64,000 nt of DNA, taken from assembly GCF_009707545.1 (NCBI RefSeq), contig NZ_WLYK01000002.1:248001-312000 (forward strand). Reading direction: 5' to 3'. The DNA comes from Nakamurella alba. Lineage in GTDB: Bacteria; Actinomycetota; Actinomycetes; Mycobacteriales; Nakamurellaceae. Both the position numbers and the translations under genes were made by a program. Below the pieces are notes generated by a model. That model saw nothing but the letters and a program-made list of their open reading frames with translations. It was not told where the DNA came from and made no database searches. This document shows positions 36,015 through 49,130 of this stretch, piece after piece; positions within the stretch are counted from its first letter, which is position 1, and each line of letters opens with the position of its first letter.

Positions 36015-36446
36015 ATGACCGCCGCATTCGACCCTCCTGCCACGCGGGGCATCGAGGCGCCGCGGGCGCCGAAGCGCAAGCTGGCCGGCCGCCGCTCGAA
36101 CTTCGAGATGTACTCGTGGATGTTCATGCGGCTGTCCGGCATCGTGCTGGTGGTCCTGGTGCTGGGCCACCTGCTGATCATGAACGTTCTCGACGGTGGC
36201 GTGCACCGGATCAACTGGGGCTTCGTGGCGGGCCGCTGGGCCTCGCCGTTCTGGCAGATCTGGGACCTGCTGATGCTGTGGCTCGCCGAACTGCACGGCG
36301 CCAACGGCCTGCGCACCGTCATCAACGACTACGCCCGGAAGGACGGCACGCGCTTCTGGCTGCAGCTGCTGCTCGCCGCCTCCGTGGTCCTGACCGTCGG
36401 CCTGGGCACGCTGGTGATCTTCACCTTCGACCCGTCCATGGGCTGA
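36015..36446 (+). CDS. sdhD: Succinate dehydrogenase membrane anchor subunit
   Basis: 143 aa from ATG 36015 (GTG 36012 is one codon upstream and also possible). Three membrane helices are visible: WMFMRLSGIVLVVLVLGHLLIM with the histidine ligand, the LHGANGLRTVINDYAR-adjacent helix, and LLLAASVVLTVGLGTLVIFTF. ELHGANGLR is the family signature. It lies 70 nt after sdhC and 16 nt before sdhA. Confidence 0.93.
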   Translation: MTAAFDPPATRGIEAPRAPKRKLAGRRSNFEMYSWMFMRLSGIVLVVLVLGHLLIMNVLDGGVHRINWGFVAGRWASPFWQIWDLLMLWLAELHGANGLRTVINDYARKDGTRFWLQLLLAASVVLTVGLGTLVIFTFDPSMG

Positions 36447-36462
36447 GAACCGGAGACCTGAG

Positions 36463-38228
<1,766 letters not shown>

Positions 38229-38229
<1 letters not shown>

Positions 38230-39023
38230 TGACTGTCACTTTCGGCGAGGTCGACGCGACGCCGACCGGTCCGGGCAAGCCGGCGGAGCTGCCGCCGGTG
38301 CCGGACGGGGCGATCATGGTGACCGTCCACATCCAGCGCTTCAACCCGGAGATCGACGAGGCGCCGCACAAGGAGTCGTACCGGATCCCGGCGCTGCCGA
38401 CGGACCGCGTGCTCAACCTGCTGCACTACATCAAGTGGTACATCGACGGTTCGCTGACCTTCCGCCGGTCCTGCGCGCACGGCATCTGCGGGTCCGACGC
38501 GATGCGGATCAACGGCCGGAACCGCCTGGGCTGCAAGGTTCTCGTCAAGGACCTGGTCACCGACAAGAAGACCGAGATCACCATCGAGCCGATCAAGGGC
38601 CTCCCGCTGGAGAAGGACCTGATCGTCGACATGGAGCCGTTCTTCGACGCGTACCGCGCGGTGAAGCCGTACATGATCACCCACGGGAACGAGCCGTCCC
38701 GGGAGTGGATCCAGTCGCAGCACGACCGCGACCGGTTCGACGACACCACCAAGTGCATCCTGTGCGCCTGCTGCACCACCTCGTGCCCGGTGTACTGGTC
38801 CGAGGACGCCTACGTCGGGCCGGCGGCAATCGTCAACGCGCACCGGTTCATCTTCGACTCGCGGGACCAGGCGGGCCAGGAGCGGCTCGAGATCCTGTCC
38901 GACGCCGAAGGTGTCTGGCGCTGCCGTACCACCTTCAACTGCACCGACGCCTGCCCCCGCGGGATCGAGGTGACCAAGGCGATCCAGGAGGTCAAGCGCG
39001 CCTTGATGTTCCGGCGGGTCTGA
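38229..39023 (+). CDS. sdhB: Succinate dehydrogenase iron-sulfur subunit
   Basis: 264 aa. Cysteine sets for the three clusters are complete: SCAHGICGSDAMRINGRN...C for [2Fe-2S], CILCACCTTSCPVYW for [4Fe-4S], and CRTTFNCTDACPRGIEV for [3Fe-4S]. It passes electrons from SdhA to the membrane quinone. The start shares one base with the sdhA stop. The secreted-protein gene at 39031 begins only 7 nt after its stop and may be co-transcribed, which would be unusual for sdh. Confidence 0.97.
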
Positions 39024-39030
39024 CCCTCTG

Positions 39031-39804
39031 ATGCGCATACCCAGCACTCGTCGACAGCGCGGCGGCCTCGTGGCCGCCGCGCTGTTGGCGCTTCTCGCCC
39101 CGTTGCTCCCCGTCGTTCCTGCTGCAGCGACAACCATGGCAGGGCCTGCGCTCTCGACCGGCCCGGTACCGGCTGCGGCGCCGGAACCCGCCTGTGTGGC
39201 CCACGCGTTGCTGCCGACCCGGATCCCGGTGGACCGGCAGGAGCGGATCGTCTCCGTGCGACTGTCCGGCTGCGAGGGCTACCTGCGGTACGCCGGCGCC
39301 TCGGTCACCGGGCCGTCGGACATCATCGACTACCTGGAGTGGGACAACGTCCGGACCACCCAGCTGCACGTCTACGACACGATCGTCCCCGGCAGCTACC
39401 GCACCGTCGACGGCTGGGGGATGACCAAGGACGGCGACGTCATCCTCTTCGAGTCGACCAGCACGGTGATCAAGTTCGCGACCTTCGCCGGGGTCGCGGT
39501 GTCCCGGTCCGGCGGCATCGACCGGGTGACGGTGGCGGCCAAGCGCTACGCCGCACTCGACGGCTTCATCGCCTATCCGAACCGGGTGGTCGGCATCCAG
39601 AGCGCCCCGTCGGCCACCGGGCCGTGGACCAACGCCGGGTTCGTCAAGGTCGGTGCCACCGGTCGGGCCACCCTCGGGGTGCGTGCGGATCCGGGCCGCT
39701 TCTACCGCTCCTACTTCGGCGAGACCGGCTCCTTCTTCAGCGCCCAGAGCGTGGCCGCCGGCTCCCCGGTCCCGGTCGCCACCGACCCGACCGTCAGGCC
39801 CTGA
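39031..39804 (+). CDS. Secreted protein of unknown function, paralogue 1
   Basis: 257 aa. A Sec signal peptide is clear: RRQRGG, a Leu/Ala core (LVAAALLALLAPLLPVVP) and an AAA cleavage region near residue 33. The mature part has two cysteines (PEPACVAHA and LSGCEGYLRYA) and a C-terminal half with KRYAALDGFIAYPNRVVGIQSAPSA, GPWTN, FYRSYFGETGSFF. It is homologous to 40260-40943: the segment YPNRVVGIQSAPSATGPW is identical in both, as is FGETGSF. I do not recognise the family; the beta-rich, two-cysteine pattern suggests a small extracellular binding or surface domain. It follows sdhB by 7 nt. Confidence 0.8.
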   Translation: MRIPSTRRQRGGLVAAALLALLAPLLPVVPAAATTMAGPALSTGPVPAAAPEPACVAHALLPTRIPVDRQERIVSVRLSGCEGYLRYAGASVTGPSDIIDYLEWDNVRTTQLHVYDTIVPGSYRTVDGWGMTKDGDVILFESTSTVIKFATFAGVAVSRSGGIDRVTVAAKRYAALDGFIAYPNRVVGIQSAPSATGPWTNAGFVKVGATGRATLGVRADPGRFYRSYFGETGSFFSAQSVAAGSPVPVATDPTVRP

Positions 39805-40259
39805 CCCTCCCCCGCTGCCCGTCCAACCCCCACCGGCGCGAGGATCTTCTTCGCATGCGCGTGTGAAGTTGCCGCCTTTGGGACTGGTGGGACAGGAGTC
39901 GACCACTTCGTACGCGCGCCGGATGATGATCCTCGCGCCGGGCTGGGTCGGGGTCTGCGGTACGGAGCAGGGTGAGGCGCAGTGGGGTGATACAGGGGCA
40001 ACCCACGGCGCCTTCACATCGGACACCGTGCGGCGAACAAATGAACATCGCGGGCGGTGATACCAGATCGAGTCACTCCGTCACTCCAGTGGACGATGAC
40101 ACTTTCACCGCGCACTTGTTAGGTTCAAGTCGTCTTTAGTCACACCAGAAACACCAGTCACATCAGGAACAGCGTCGGATCGGACAGTTCCGTCCCCGCC
40201 GGACGTCCCCACGGCCGCGCGGATCACCGCCCACAGTCCCCCAGCAGGAAGTCATCACC
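39805..40259. other. Spacer between the two secreted paralogues
   Basis: 455 bp containing repeat A3 (39835-39939) and then a less GC-rich stretch (about 40030-40190) with GTCACTCC direct repeats and several short A/T runs. This is presumably the promoter region of the second secreted protein. No convincing -35/-10 pair could be fixed, and no gene is visible. Confidence 0.4.
39835..39939. repeat. Palindromic intergenic repeat, copy A3 (complete)
   Basis: The most complete member, 105 bp. It opens GGCGCGAGGATCTTCTTC and closes GATGATGATCCTCGCGCC, an outer inverted repeat; inside are GTGTGAAGTTG and CCACTTCGTACGCGCG as inner arms around the core TTTGGGACTGGTGGGACAGG. It lies 30 nt after the stop of the first secreted paralogue. 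Confidence 0.8.
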
Positions 40260-40943
40260 GTGCAGTTCTCCCGAAAGCTCCCCGTCGCACTGGCCGCCAT
40301 GGCGCTGGCTGCGCTGACCTCGGTGGTCGGCGCCGGTTCCGCCGCGGCGGCGCCGGAGAAGTTCGCCTGCACCGTGCAGGCCAACTTCCCGGAGCGGGTC
40401 GTGGTCTCCACCGACACCACCGCAGTGCCGGTCACCCTGACCGGCTGCTACGGCCACCTCCGCTACACCTCGTCGGATGTCATCAACCCGAAGGGCACCG
40501 TGCAGCGGCTAATCTTCGACGGCGTGCGCACCGAGACGCTGATGATCTACCCGTGGGACGGCCCCGGCACCTACCGGACGACCAACGCCTGGGGCGTCAC
40601 CAAGGACTCCAAGCCCATCGCCTGGAACTGGACCCAGACGGTCGTGAAGTACAACGCCTGGGCCGGCGTCGCCGCCACCCGCTCCGGCGACAAGACGACG
40701 GTGACCGTTGCGGCCAAGCGGTTCTCGGCCTACCAGGGGCTCATCGCCTACCCGAACCGGGTCGTCGGCATCCAGAGCGCACCCTCGGCCACCGGACCGT
40801 GGAAGAACATCGGCTACGTGACGGTCGGCCCGGTCGGCCGCGCCACCAAGGTGTTCGAGGCCGAGCCGGACCAGTTCTACCGGTCCTTCTTCGGCGAGAC
40901 CGGCTCCTTCGTCAGTGCGGTGAGCCGGCCGGTCCAGCGCTGA
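40260..40943 (+). CDS. Secreted protein of unknown function, paralogue 2
   Basis: 227 aa with a GTG start; AGGAAG lies about nine bases upstream. Signal peptide: QFSRKLP, a hydrophobic core (VALAAMALAALTSVVGAG) and cleavage near SAAAAPEK. The mature protein has two cysteines (EKFACTVQA, LTGCYGHLRYT) spaced as in its neighbour at 39031, then KRFSAYQGLIAYPNRVVG, GPWKN and FYRSFFGETGSFVS. Tandem duplication followed by divergence of the N-terminal half is the simplest origin. Function unknown. It is followed by a strong terminator at 40987-41019. Confidence 0.8.
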   Translation: MQFSRKLPVALAAMALAALTSVVGAGSAAAAPEKFACTVQANFPERVVVSTDTTAVPVTLTGCYGHLRYTSSDVINPKGTVQRLIFDGVRTETLMIYPWDGPGTYRTTNAWGVTKDSKPIAWNWTQTVVKYNAWAGVAATRSGDKTTVTVAAKRFSAYQGLIAYPNRVVGIQSAPSATGPWKNIGYVTVGPVGRATKVFEAEPDQFYRSFFGETGSFVSAVSRPVQR

Positions 40944-40986
40944 CCGGTCACGCATTGCGCTGACTGCCCGGGACTTCTCCCCCGAT

Positions 40987-41019
40987 CGATCCCCGTCCGG
41001 CCGAGCCGGACGGGGATCG
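40987..41019. terminator. Hairpin terminator between secreted paralogue 2 and the VOC gene
   Basis: CGATCCCCGTCCGGC and GCCGGACGGGGATCG form a perfect 15-bp stem with loop CGA. It sits between convergent genes, so it probably serves both. Confidence 0.85.
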
Positions 41020-41053
41020 GTGCTGTGGGGGTCGACCGGTGGGATCGTCCGGC

Positions 41054-41476
41054 TCAGGCAGCCGCGCTGCCGGTGCACAGGCCGATCCGCCGGCCGCCCG
41101 GGTCGACGATCTCGGCCCACCAGCCCATGTCGCCGCCGACCTCGGTCCGCGGCGTGCGCACCGTGCCGCCCGCGGCCGACGCCTTCGCCAGGGTGTCCTC
41201 CATGTCCCGGACGTTGATGTAGACCTGGATCCCGGCGGCGGCAACCTGCTCGGGCTCGGCCTTGAAGATGCCGCCCACCAGCGTCTCCGGGCCCCCGCCG
41301 TTGAGGATGCCCAGGTAGCCCTCGCCGAACGGCATGAAGGTCCAGCCGAACACCGCTGTCAGGAAGGTCGAGGACACGTCCAGGTCGGCCACCGGGATCT
41401 CCCACCAGGTGACGGTGCCCAGCGGCGTGCCGTCCTGATCGGTCCCGCCGGCCGGTGCCTGCTGCGTCTCGGTCAT
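41054..41476 (-). CDS. VOC-superfamily (glyoxalase/bleomycin-resistance-like) protein
   Basis: 140 aa. ATG 41476 has GGAGGAG eight bases upstream. The fold pattern is GTVTWWEIPVADLDVSSTFLTAVFGWTF, then IQVYINVRDMEDTLAKASAAGGTV and GWWAEIVDPGGRRIGLCTG, which are the two beta-alpha-beta-beta-beta units. Such single-copy proteins bind a metal and a small molecule or drug, or act as isomerases; the metal ligands are not clear enough to name a reaction. It is 150 nt downstream of the MFS gene and may be independent. Confidence 0.85.
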   Translation of the reverse strand: MTETQQAPAGGTDQDGTPLGTVTWWEIPVADLDVSSTFLTAVFGWTFMPFGEGYLGILNGGGPETLVGGIFKAEPEQVAAAGIQVYINVRDMEDTLAKASAAGGTVRTPRTEVGGDMGWWAEIVDPGGRRIGLCTGSAAA

Positions 41477-41625
41477 GTCGTGCTCCTCCGCTTCGGCGTC
41501 GATGCGCACCCGGCTGGTCCGCATCCGACATCAGGCAGACGAGTACCGTCCCGCGGATTCGACAGCCCTGCACGACGAACTTCCGGGATCGTCCGCAGGT
41601 TCCGTCCCGGGTGGGCGGCTCCGGG

Positions 41626-42864
41626 TCAGCCCTCGCGCGTGACCCGACGGCGACCGGTCAGCATCGCCACGAGCGCGAGCACCACCAGCACCGCGGAGTA
41701 GACGACCGCGGTGCGGACCAGGCCGAACGACCCGATCGCGAATCCGGCAGCCACCGCGGGGAGGCTGAAGGCCAGGTAGCCGGCCACGAAGAAGGCGGCG
41801 AAGAACTCGGCCCGCTCGTGCTCGGCGGGGAGCGGGGCGAGCACCTTGAACGTGCCGCTGATCGCGGCACCGACACCGAGCCCGGCGATCAGCGATCCGA
41901 CCAGGTAGACCGGCACCAGCGGGATCACCAGACCGACCACCGTGATCACCGAGCCGACCGACATGCCGACCATGCCGAACTGGTTCGCCCGTTGTCCGTC
42001 GGTGGACCGGGTGAGGAATCCGGACAGGGCGCCGGCGGCGCAGGGCAGGGCGACGAGCAGGCAGTCGACGAACACGTCGTGCACGCCGAACACCCCCAGC
42101 GCCACGGACGAGGTCAGCGACAAGGTGAAACCGAGCTGCGCCCACGGAACCACCAGCGCGGGCAGCACCTGCAGGAACGTTCGCCGCGCCTGCGCCGGGA
42201 TCCGCATCCGCGGCGTCAACGCCGACAGCGGGACCGGACGACGGTCACCGGATGCCGGCATCAGCGCGACCAGCACCGCGAGCACCAGGAACCCGGCGCC
42301 CAAGACCAGGTAGACCAGCCGCGTCGGCATCGGCCCGAACCGGACCAGGGCACCCGAGATCAGGGCACCGGCCGCCAGTCCGATCGCCGGGATGAGCGCA
42401 CTGAGCACCGAGGCGAACCGCACCTTGCCCGGCGGGGCCAGATCGATCAGACCCGCCGTCATCGCGCCGATCGACAACCCGGCCGCGATGCCCTGCAGGA
42501 CCCGGGCGACGAACAGCCACTGCACGTCCGGCGCCAGGGCGAACACCACCATGTCGACGGTGAACAGGCCGAGTCCGGCCAGCAGCACCGGGCGCCGCCC
42601 GATGAGGTCGGACAGGCCGCCGACAGTCAGCAGGGCGAGCAGCAGCAGCACCGCGTAGACGGCGAAGATCTCGGTCAGCGTGCTGGTCGCGAAGCCCCAC
42701 TCGCGCTGGTAGATCGGGTAGATCGGCGACGGCGCGCTGCCGGCGATCATCAGGGCCAGGTAGCTCAGCGCCACCACCCGGAACGAGCCGGCGCGCCCCA
42801 GCCGCAGGCGTCCGGCCCCGGTCGGCACAGAGATCGCGGTTGATGTGCTCATGCTGGTACTCAT
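41626..42864 (-). CDS. MFS exporter
   Basis: 412 aa with 12 predicted membrane helices. The conserved loop 2-3 motif is GGLSDLIGRRPVLLAGL, and the early segment APSPIYPIYQREWGFATSTLTEIFAVYAVLLL is typical of the drug-exporter-like MFS proteins of actinobacteria. ATG 42864 overlaps the TetR stop (ATGA); a second ATG four codons later is also possible. Coupling to a TetR repressor upstream points to inducible efflux of a toxic compound; the ligand is unknown. Confidence 0.9.
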   Translation of the reverse strand: MSTSMSTSTAISVPTGAGRLRLGRAGSFRVVALSYLALMIAGSAPSPIYPIYQREWGFATSTLTEIFAVYAVLLLLALLTVGGLSDLIGRRPVLLAGLGLFTVDMVVFALAPDVQWLFVARVLQGIAAGLSIGAMTAGLIDLAPPGKVRFASVLSALIPAIGLAAGALISGALVRFGPMPTRLVYLVLGAGFLVLAVLVALMPASGDRRPVPLSALTPRMRIPAQARRTFLQVLPALVVPWAQLGFTLSLTSSVALGVFGVHDVFVDCLLVALPCAAGALSGFLTRSTDGQRANQFGMVGMSVGSVITVVGLVIPLVPVYLVGSLIAGLGVGAAISGTFKVLAPLPAEHERAEFFAAFFVAGYLAFSLPAVAAGFAIGSFGLVRTAVVYSAVLVVLALVAMLTGRRRVTREG

Positions 42865-43475
42865 CCCTGGGCCCCCGACGGGGCCGTCGTGGCGGCGACC
42901 GGCGCCGGGCGGGCGACACCCAGTGCGCAGTCGAAGAAGTCGTCGAGGGCGTCGTCGCTCTGCTCGATCTTGGACCGGGTCACCGCACCCTCGTAGGCGG
43001 TGACCAGGAAGCGGGCCCGGCGATCCGGATCGGTACCGGCGGGCAGCGAACCGTCCCGGACCGCAGCATCGACGAGCGCGGCGGCACGCGCGGTCCAGTC
43101 GTCGAGCGCCGCACGCACCGCGGCCCGGAGGACGGGCGAGTCCTCGCCGGCCTCCGCCCCCAGGTTGAACAGCAGGCACCCGCGTCGCCAACTCCGGGCC
43201 GAGTGCCGGTCGGCCAGTGCCCCGAACCGGACGGCCAGCTCGTCCAGCGGACCGAGCCCGGCCACATCGGCGGTCCGCCAGGCCGACGCCTCCTGGTACC
43301 GCCGGACCACCTCCGCGGCGAGCTGCTCCTTGCCCGGGAAGTGGTTGTAGAACGAGCCTTTCGGCACACCGGCGGCCTTGGTGATGGTGTCCACCGAGCA
43401 GCCGTGGAAGCCCAGCCGGTGGAACTCGGTCCGGGCGGCGTCGACGATCTGCTCACGGCAGGAAGGGCGGGGCAC
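42861..43475 (-). CDS. TetR/AcrR-family repressor
   Basis: 204 aa. The N-terminal HTH is REQIVDAARTEFHRLGFHGCSVDTITKAAGVPKGSFYNHFPGKEQL, a clear TetR signature (about residues 7-53). The C-terminal ligand domain keeps the RRGCLLFNLGAEAG segment shared by the TetR_C_16/AcuR-like group. Its stop overlaps the MFS start, so the pair is one operon and the exporter is the likely target together with the regulator's own promoter. A GACCGGTC palindrome just upstream is a candidate operator. Confidence 0.92.
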   Translation of the reverse strand: MPRPSCREQIVDAARTEFHRLGFHGCSVDTITKAAGVPKGSFYNHFPGKEQLAAEVVRRYQEASAWRTADVAGLGPLDELAVRFGALADRHSARSWRRGCLLFNLGAEAGEDSPVLRAAVRAALDDWTARAAALVDAAVRDGSLPAGTDPDRRARFLVTAYEGAVTRSKIEQSDDALDDFFDCALGVARPAPVAATTAPSGAQG

Positions 43476-43486
43476 CCGACCAATAT

Positions 43487-43494
43487 GACCGGTC
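43487..43494. promoter_or_regulatory. Candidate TetR operator (GACCGGTC)
   Basis: An 8-bp perfect palindrome, 12 bp upstream of the tetR start, in a locally A/T-richer stretch. GACC...GGTC cores occur in operators of several related TetR proteins; the symmetry does not extend further here, so confidence is limited. Confidence 0.4.
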
Positions 43495-43689
43495 GTCTTG
43501 GAATCGTCAAGGTGAACGCGTGTGATCCGGAAGCCACAAGAACGCCGGCACCGCCCGGCGCGCAGTCATCGGCCGCGGGCACACCGCCCGGCACCGACCC
43601 CGGCGGCACGGGCGGCCGCATTCAGCCACCTGGGGAGCGGCGCCGACCGCCCGGCCGGGCACCGGCAGCGGCGCCGACCGGCCGGCCGG

Positions 43690-43728
43690 CCAGGCACTGA
43701 GATCCGGCGCGATCAGCCCAGTGCCTGG
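43690..43728. terminator. Inverted repeat at the 3' end of the PLP enzyme gene
   Basis: CCAGGCACTG (43690-43699) and CAGTGCCTGG (43719-43728) with an inner GATC/GATC pair. The right arm lies inside the last codons of the gene and the left arm just beyond its stop, so it could act as a terminator for that minus-strand transcript. Confidence 0.45.
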
Positions 43729-44828
43729 TCCAGGTCGGACCAGAGGTCCTCCACGTGCTCGATGCCGACGGAGAAGCGCAGCAGGTTCTCCGGGGTGCCG
43801 TTGGCCGCGTCGACGGCGTACCGGGCCCGCCGCTCGAGCAGCGATTCCACCCCGCCCAGGCTGGTGCCGTGGCTGACCAGCCGCACCCGGCCGCAGACCG
43901 CCTCCGCGGCGTCCGCTCCCCCGGCCACCAGGAACGACATCATGGCGCCGAACCCGTCGTGGTCCCGGGCCACGATGTCGTGACCCGGGAAGTCGGGAAG
44001 GCCGGGGTACAGCACCTTCTCGACCCGCGGGTCGGCGTCCAGCCGCCGGGCGAGTTCGCCGGCATTGGCCTGCGCCCGCTCCATCCGGACGTCCAGGGTG
44101 CGCAGCCCGCGCAACGCGAGGAAGCACTCGAGGGTGCCCGGGAAGGCTCCACCCAGGGTGCGACGCCGCAGCAGGTCGTCGAACCGGGCGTCGTCGGCGG
44201 TCACCAGCACACCCATCAGCAGGTCGGAGTGCCCGCCGAGATACTTGGTGGCCGAATGCATCACGAGATCCGCGCCGTGCTCCAGCGGCCGCAGCAGCAC
44301 CGGCGAGTTCCAGGTGGAGTCGACCGCGACGGCCGCCCCCACCCGGTGCGCGGCGGCGACCAGTGCCGGCAGGTCCGCGATGCCGACCAGCGGGTTGGTC
44401 GGGGTCTCCACCCACAGCAGGGCCGGCGCGGGCTCGGCCTCGAGCGCGGCGACCACCGCTGCGGTGTCACTGATCTCGACGAACCTGACCACCAGCCGGC
44501 CGTCCGCGACGTGCCGTTCCAGCAGCGACGACGTACCGGAGTAACACATGCGCGGCGCCACCACCACGGCGCCGACCGGGACCGCGTCCAGGGCAGCCGC
44601 GGTCGCTCCCATCCCGGACGAGAACGCCAGCGCCCGGCCGCCTTCCAGCGCGCCGATCGCCTCCTCGAGCCCCTGCAGCACGTCGGAACCGGTCTGCCGC
44701 AGGTACACCGGGTCCTTGCCGGCATGGAACGTCACCGACGCACCGATCGGCGCGTTGACCGGGTTGCCCGGCTCGTGCGCCGGGCGACCGGCGGAGACGG
44801 CGAGGGTGGCGCGACGGGGTGCACTCAT
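43713..44828 (-). CDS. Cystathionine gamma-synthase/lyase-family PLP enzyme
   Basis: 371 aa. ATG 44828 begins MSAPRRATLAVSAGRP. PLP lysine is in HSATKYLGGHSD; other family elements are FSSGMGATAAALD (PLP phosphate), the VETPTNPL segment, the DSTWNSPVL aspartate and the C-terminal VSHGTSLGGVESL and LLRFSVGIEHVEDL. The enzyme uses or makes cystathionine in the transsulfuration pathway; synthase (MetB) and lyase cannot be told apart by eye. No other sulfur-amino-acid gene is adjacent. Confidence 0.88.
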   Translation of the reverse strand: MSAPRRATLAVSAGRPAHEPGNPVNAPIGASVTFHAGKDPVYLRQTGSDVLQGLEEAIGALEGGRALAFSSGMGATAAALDAVPVGAVVVAPRMCYSGTSSLLERHVADGRLVVRFVEISDTAAVVAALEAEPAPALLWVETPTNPLVGIADLPALVAAAHRVGAAVAVDSTWNSPVLLRPLEHGADLVMHSATKYLGGHSDLLMGVLVTADDARFDDLLRRRTLGGAFPGTLECFLALRGLRTLDVRMERAQANAGELARRLDADPRVEKVLYPGLPDFPGHDIVARDHDGFGAMMSFLVAGGADAAEAVCGRVRLVSHGTSLGGVESLLERRARYAVDAANGTPENLLRFSVGIEHVEDLWSDLDQALG

Positions 44829-44960
44829 GCCGACCACGCTAGGGCACGGCGCACCATGGTTCTCCCGGGCACCGGGTCACTCCGATCACACCCGCGGCGG
44901 GGCCGGCGGTCGGACGAGGGTGACGGTCGACAGCTCTTACCCCGGAACGACTGTCGGGAC

Positions 44961-46019
44961 TCAGCGGCGGCGCCGACCGGCCCCGAAACCCAGCAGGGCG
45001 CCGGCCCCGAGCAGCCCGGCCGCCTTGCGGCCGCTGATCGGCTCCTGCGCCACCACCTCCGGGGTGAGCGGCAGGTCGCCCTCCTCGATCTCGTCGTCCT
45101 GCTCCACCCACGGCTTCTCCTTCACCGTGCCGTCCGCGGTGGAGATCCAGGCGGCGACGAACAGCACCAGGGTCGCCGTGAGGTTGAAGAAGAACAGCAG
45201 ACCGATAATGTTGCCGAAGATCTGGTAGCTGGCCGACCGGTTGAACAGCTGCGGCAGCAGGGTCAGCGCCTGCTTGAGCACCTCGAAGCCGATCGCCGCG
45301 GCCAGCGCCCCGCGCAGCAGCGGCTTGCGGGCCGGGTGGGCGTCCCGCGGCGAGAGCGAGGTGTAGACCCAGATGAAGATGAGGGTGTCCGCGGCCACCG
45401 CCAGCAGGATCGGCACGATCACCAGGATCGGGTGCAGCCATCCCTGGTTCTCCAGACCGAGCCACCGGACGATCTGCGGCGACAGCGCCGCGCCCGCGGT
45501 GGACAGCCCGAGCGAGACCACGATCGCCAGGCCGAGCCCGACCAGCCGGACCAGGTTCCGGCCGATGCCGACGATGAAGTTCTCCTCGGCGATCTCCTGG
45601 TGCTCGTCGAAGTCGCTGCGCCACTGCGCCTGCACCGCCGCCCGGATGTTGCCCATCCATCCGATACCGGAGTAGAGGGCGACGACCAGGCCGATCAGGC
45701 CGACCGACAGCCGCGAGTCGATCGCGGTGTCCAGCGCCCCGGAGATGCTGTCGGACAGCCCGCCCGGGATCTGCTCGGTGATCTTGTCCCGGATGTCGTT
45801 GAGCAGTTCGGGCCGGCCGGCCAGCACGAACCCGGCCACCGAGAAGGCGACCATCAGGATCGGCACCAGGGACAGGAACGAGAAGTAGGTGATCGCGGCG
45901 GCGAACTGGGTGCCCAGCCGGGCGGAGAACCGCTGGGCGGCGCGGATCAGGTGGGCGATGCCGGGCCGCGACGTGATGCCCTTCGCCCCGCCCTGCGCGC
46001 TGTCCGTCCGACTCGCCAC
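44961..46019 (-). CDS. BrkB/YihY/YhjD-family inner membrane protein
   Basis: 352 aa with a GTG start at 46019 and GGAGGGCAGC upstream. Six membrane helices; family signature QFAAAITYFSFLSLVPILMVAFSVAGFVL, then LGLIGLVVALYSGIGWMGNIRAAVQAQW, and LFNRSASYQIFGNIIGLLFFFNLTATLVLF. The C-terminus is a charged tail followed by RKAAGLLGAGALLGFGAGRRRR. The E. coli relative YhjD has been linked to lipid A transport, but in an actinobacterium the role is unknown. It is next to trpS, as I recall for Rv3335c-Rv3336c in M. tuberculosis. Confidence 0.9.
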   Translation of the reverse strand: MASRTDSAQGGAKGITSRPGIAHLIRAAQRFSARLGTQFAAAITYFSFLSLVPILMVAFSVAGFVLAGRPELLNDIRDKITEQIPGGLSDSISGALDTAIDSRLSVGLIGLVVALYSGIGWMGNIRAAVQAQWRSDFDEHQEIAEENFIVGIGRNLVRLVGLGLAIVVSLGLSTAGAALSPQIVRWLGLENQGWLHPILVIVPILLAVAADTLIFIWVYTSLSPRDAHPARKPLLRGALAAAIGFEVLKQALTLLPQLFNRSASYQIFGNIIGLLFFFNLTATLVLFVAAWISTADGTVKEKPWVEQDDEIEEGDLPLTPEVVAQEPISGRKAAGLLGAGALLGFGAGRRRR

Positions 46020-46338
46020 GCTGCCCTCCAGGTAGAGATCCAGGCCGGTCCGGCGGACCCGCCGCGGCGCCGGCGCCCGGCGACGGGTGCCCTCGCCTCA
46101 CCCGATGCGGTGCCCGGCGGGGGGCGTCGCAAACCGGTGCGGAACCGACCTGCCGATTGCCGGTGGCCAGTGGCCGGTGGCCGGTGGCCGGTGGCCGGTG
46201 GCCGGTGGCCGGTGGCCGGTGGCCGGTACGAGCGGGTGGCACCAGCCCCGGCCCGGGGCACCCGGCCCGGGATCCTCCATCGGGACCGCCAGGAGAGCGA
46301 TGCCGGTCCCATCCCTACCGGCCGGCGTCCCGGGTCGG
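46020..46338. other. trpS-BrkB spacer with 7-bp array
   Basis: 319 bp. Apart from the GGCCGGT array at 46165-46227 and GC-rich inverted runs, nothing is recognised. Both flanking genes are on the minus strand, so this region is downstream of trpS and upstream of the BrkB-like gene. Confidence 0.4.
46165..46227. repeat. 7-bp tandem repeat (GGCCGGT x9)
   Basis: Nine consecutive 7-bp units; the first is a variant (GGCCAGT) and the other eight are GGCCGGT. It is intergenic, so length change would not shift a reading frame, but it lies in the leader side of the BrkB-like gene and could affect its transcription. Confidence 0.85.
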
Positions 46339-48985
<2,647 letters not shown>

Positions 48986-49130
48986 TCACCTCGCCGCACC
49001 GGTGGGACGGCCCGCCGCCAACTCGAACACCGTCGGACCAGCCGGACGCGCAGCCGCACCGGGCGGCACGGGACTCGGAGGTTCCACAGGCCGATCGTAC
49101 GGCGGCCGGGCACCGGACCGGCCGGTGCGG

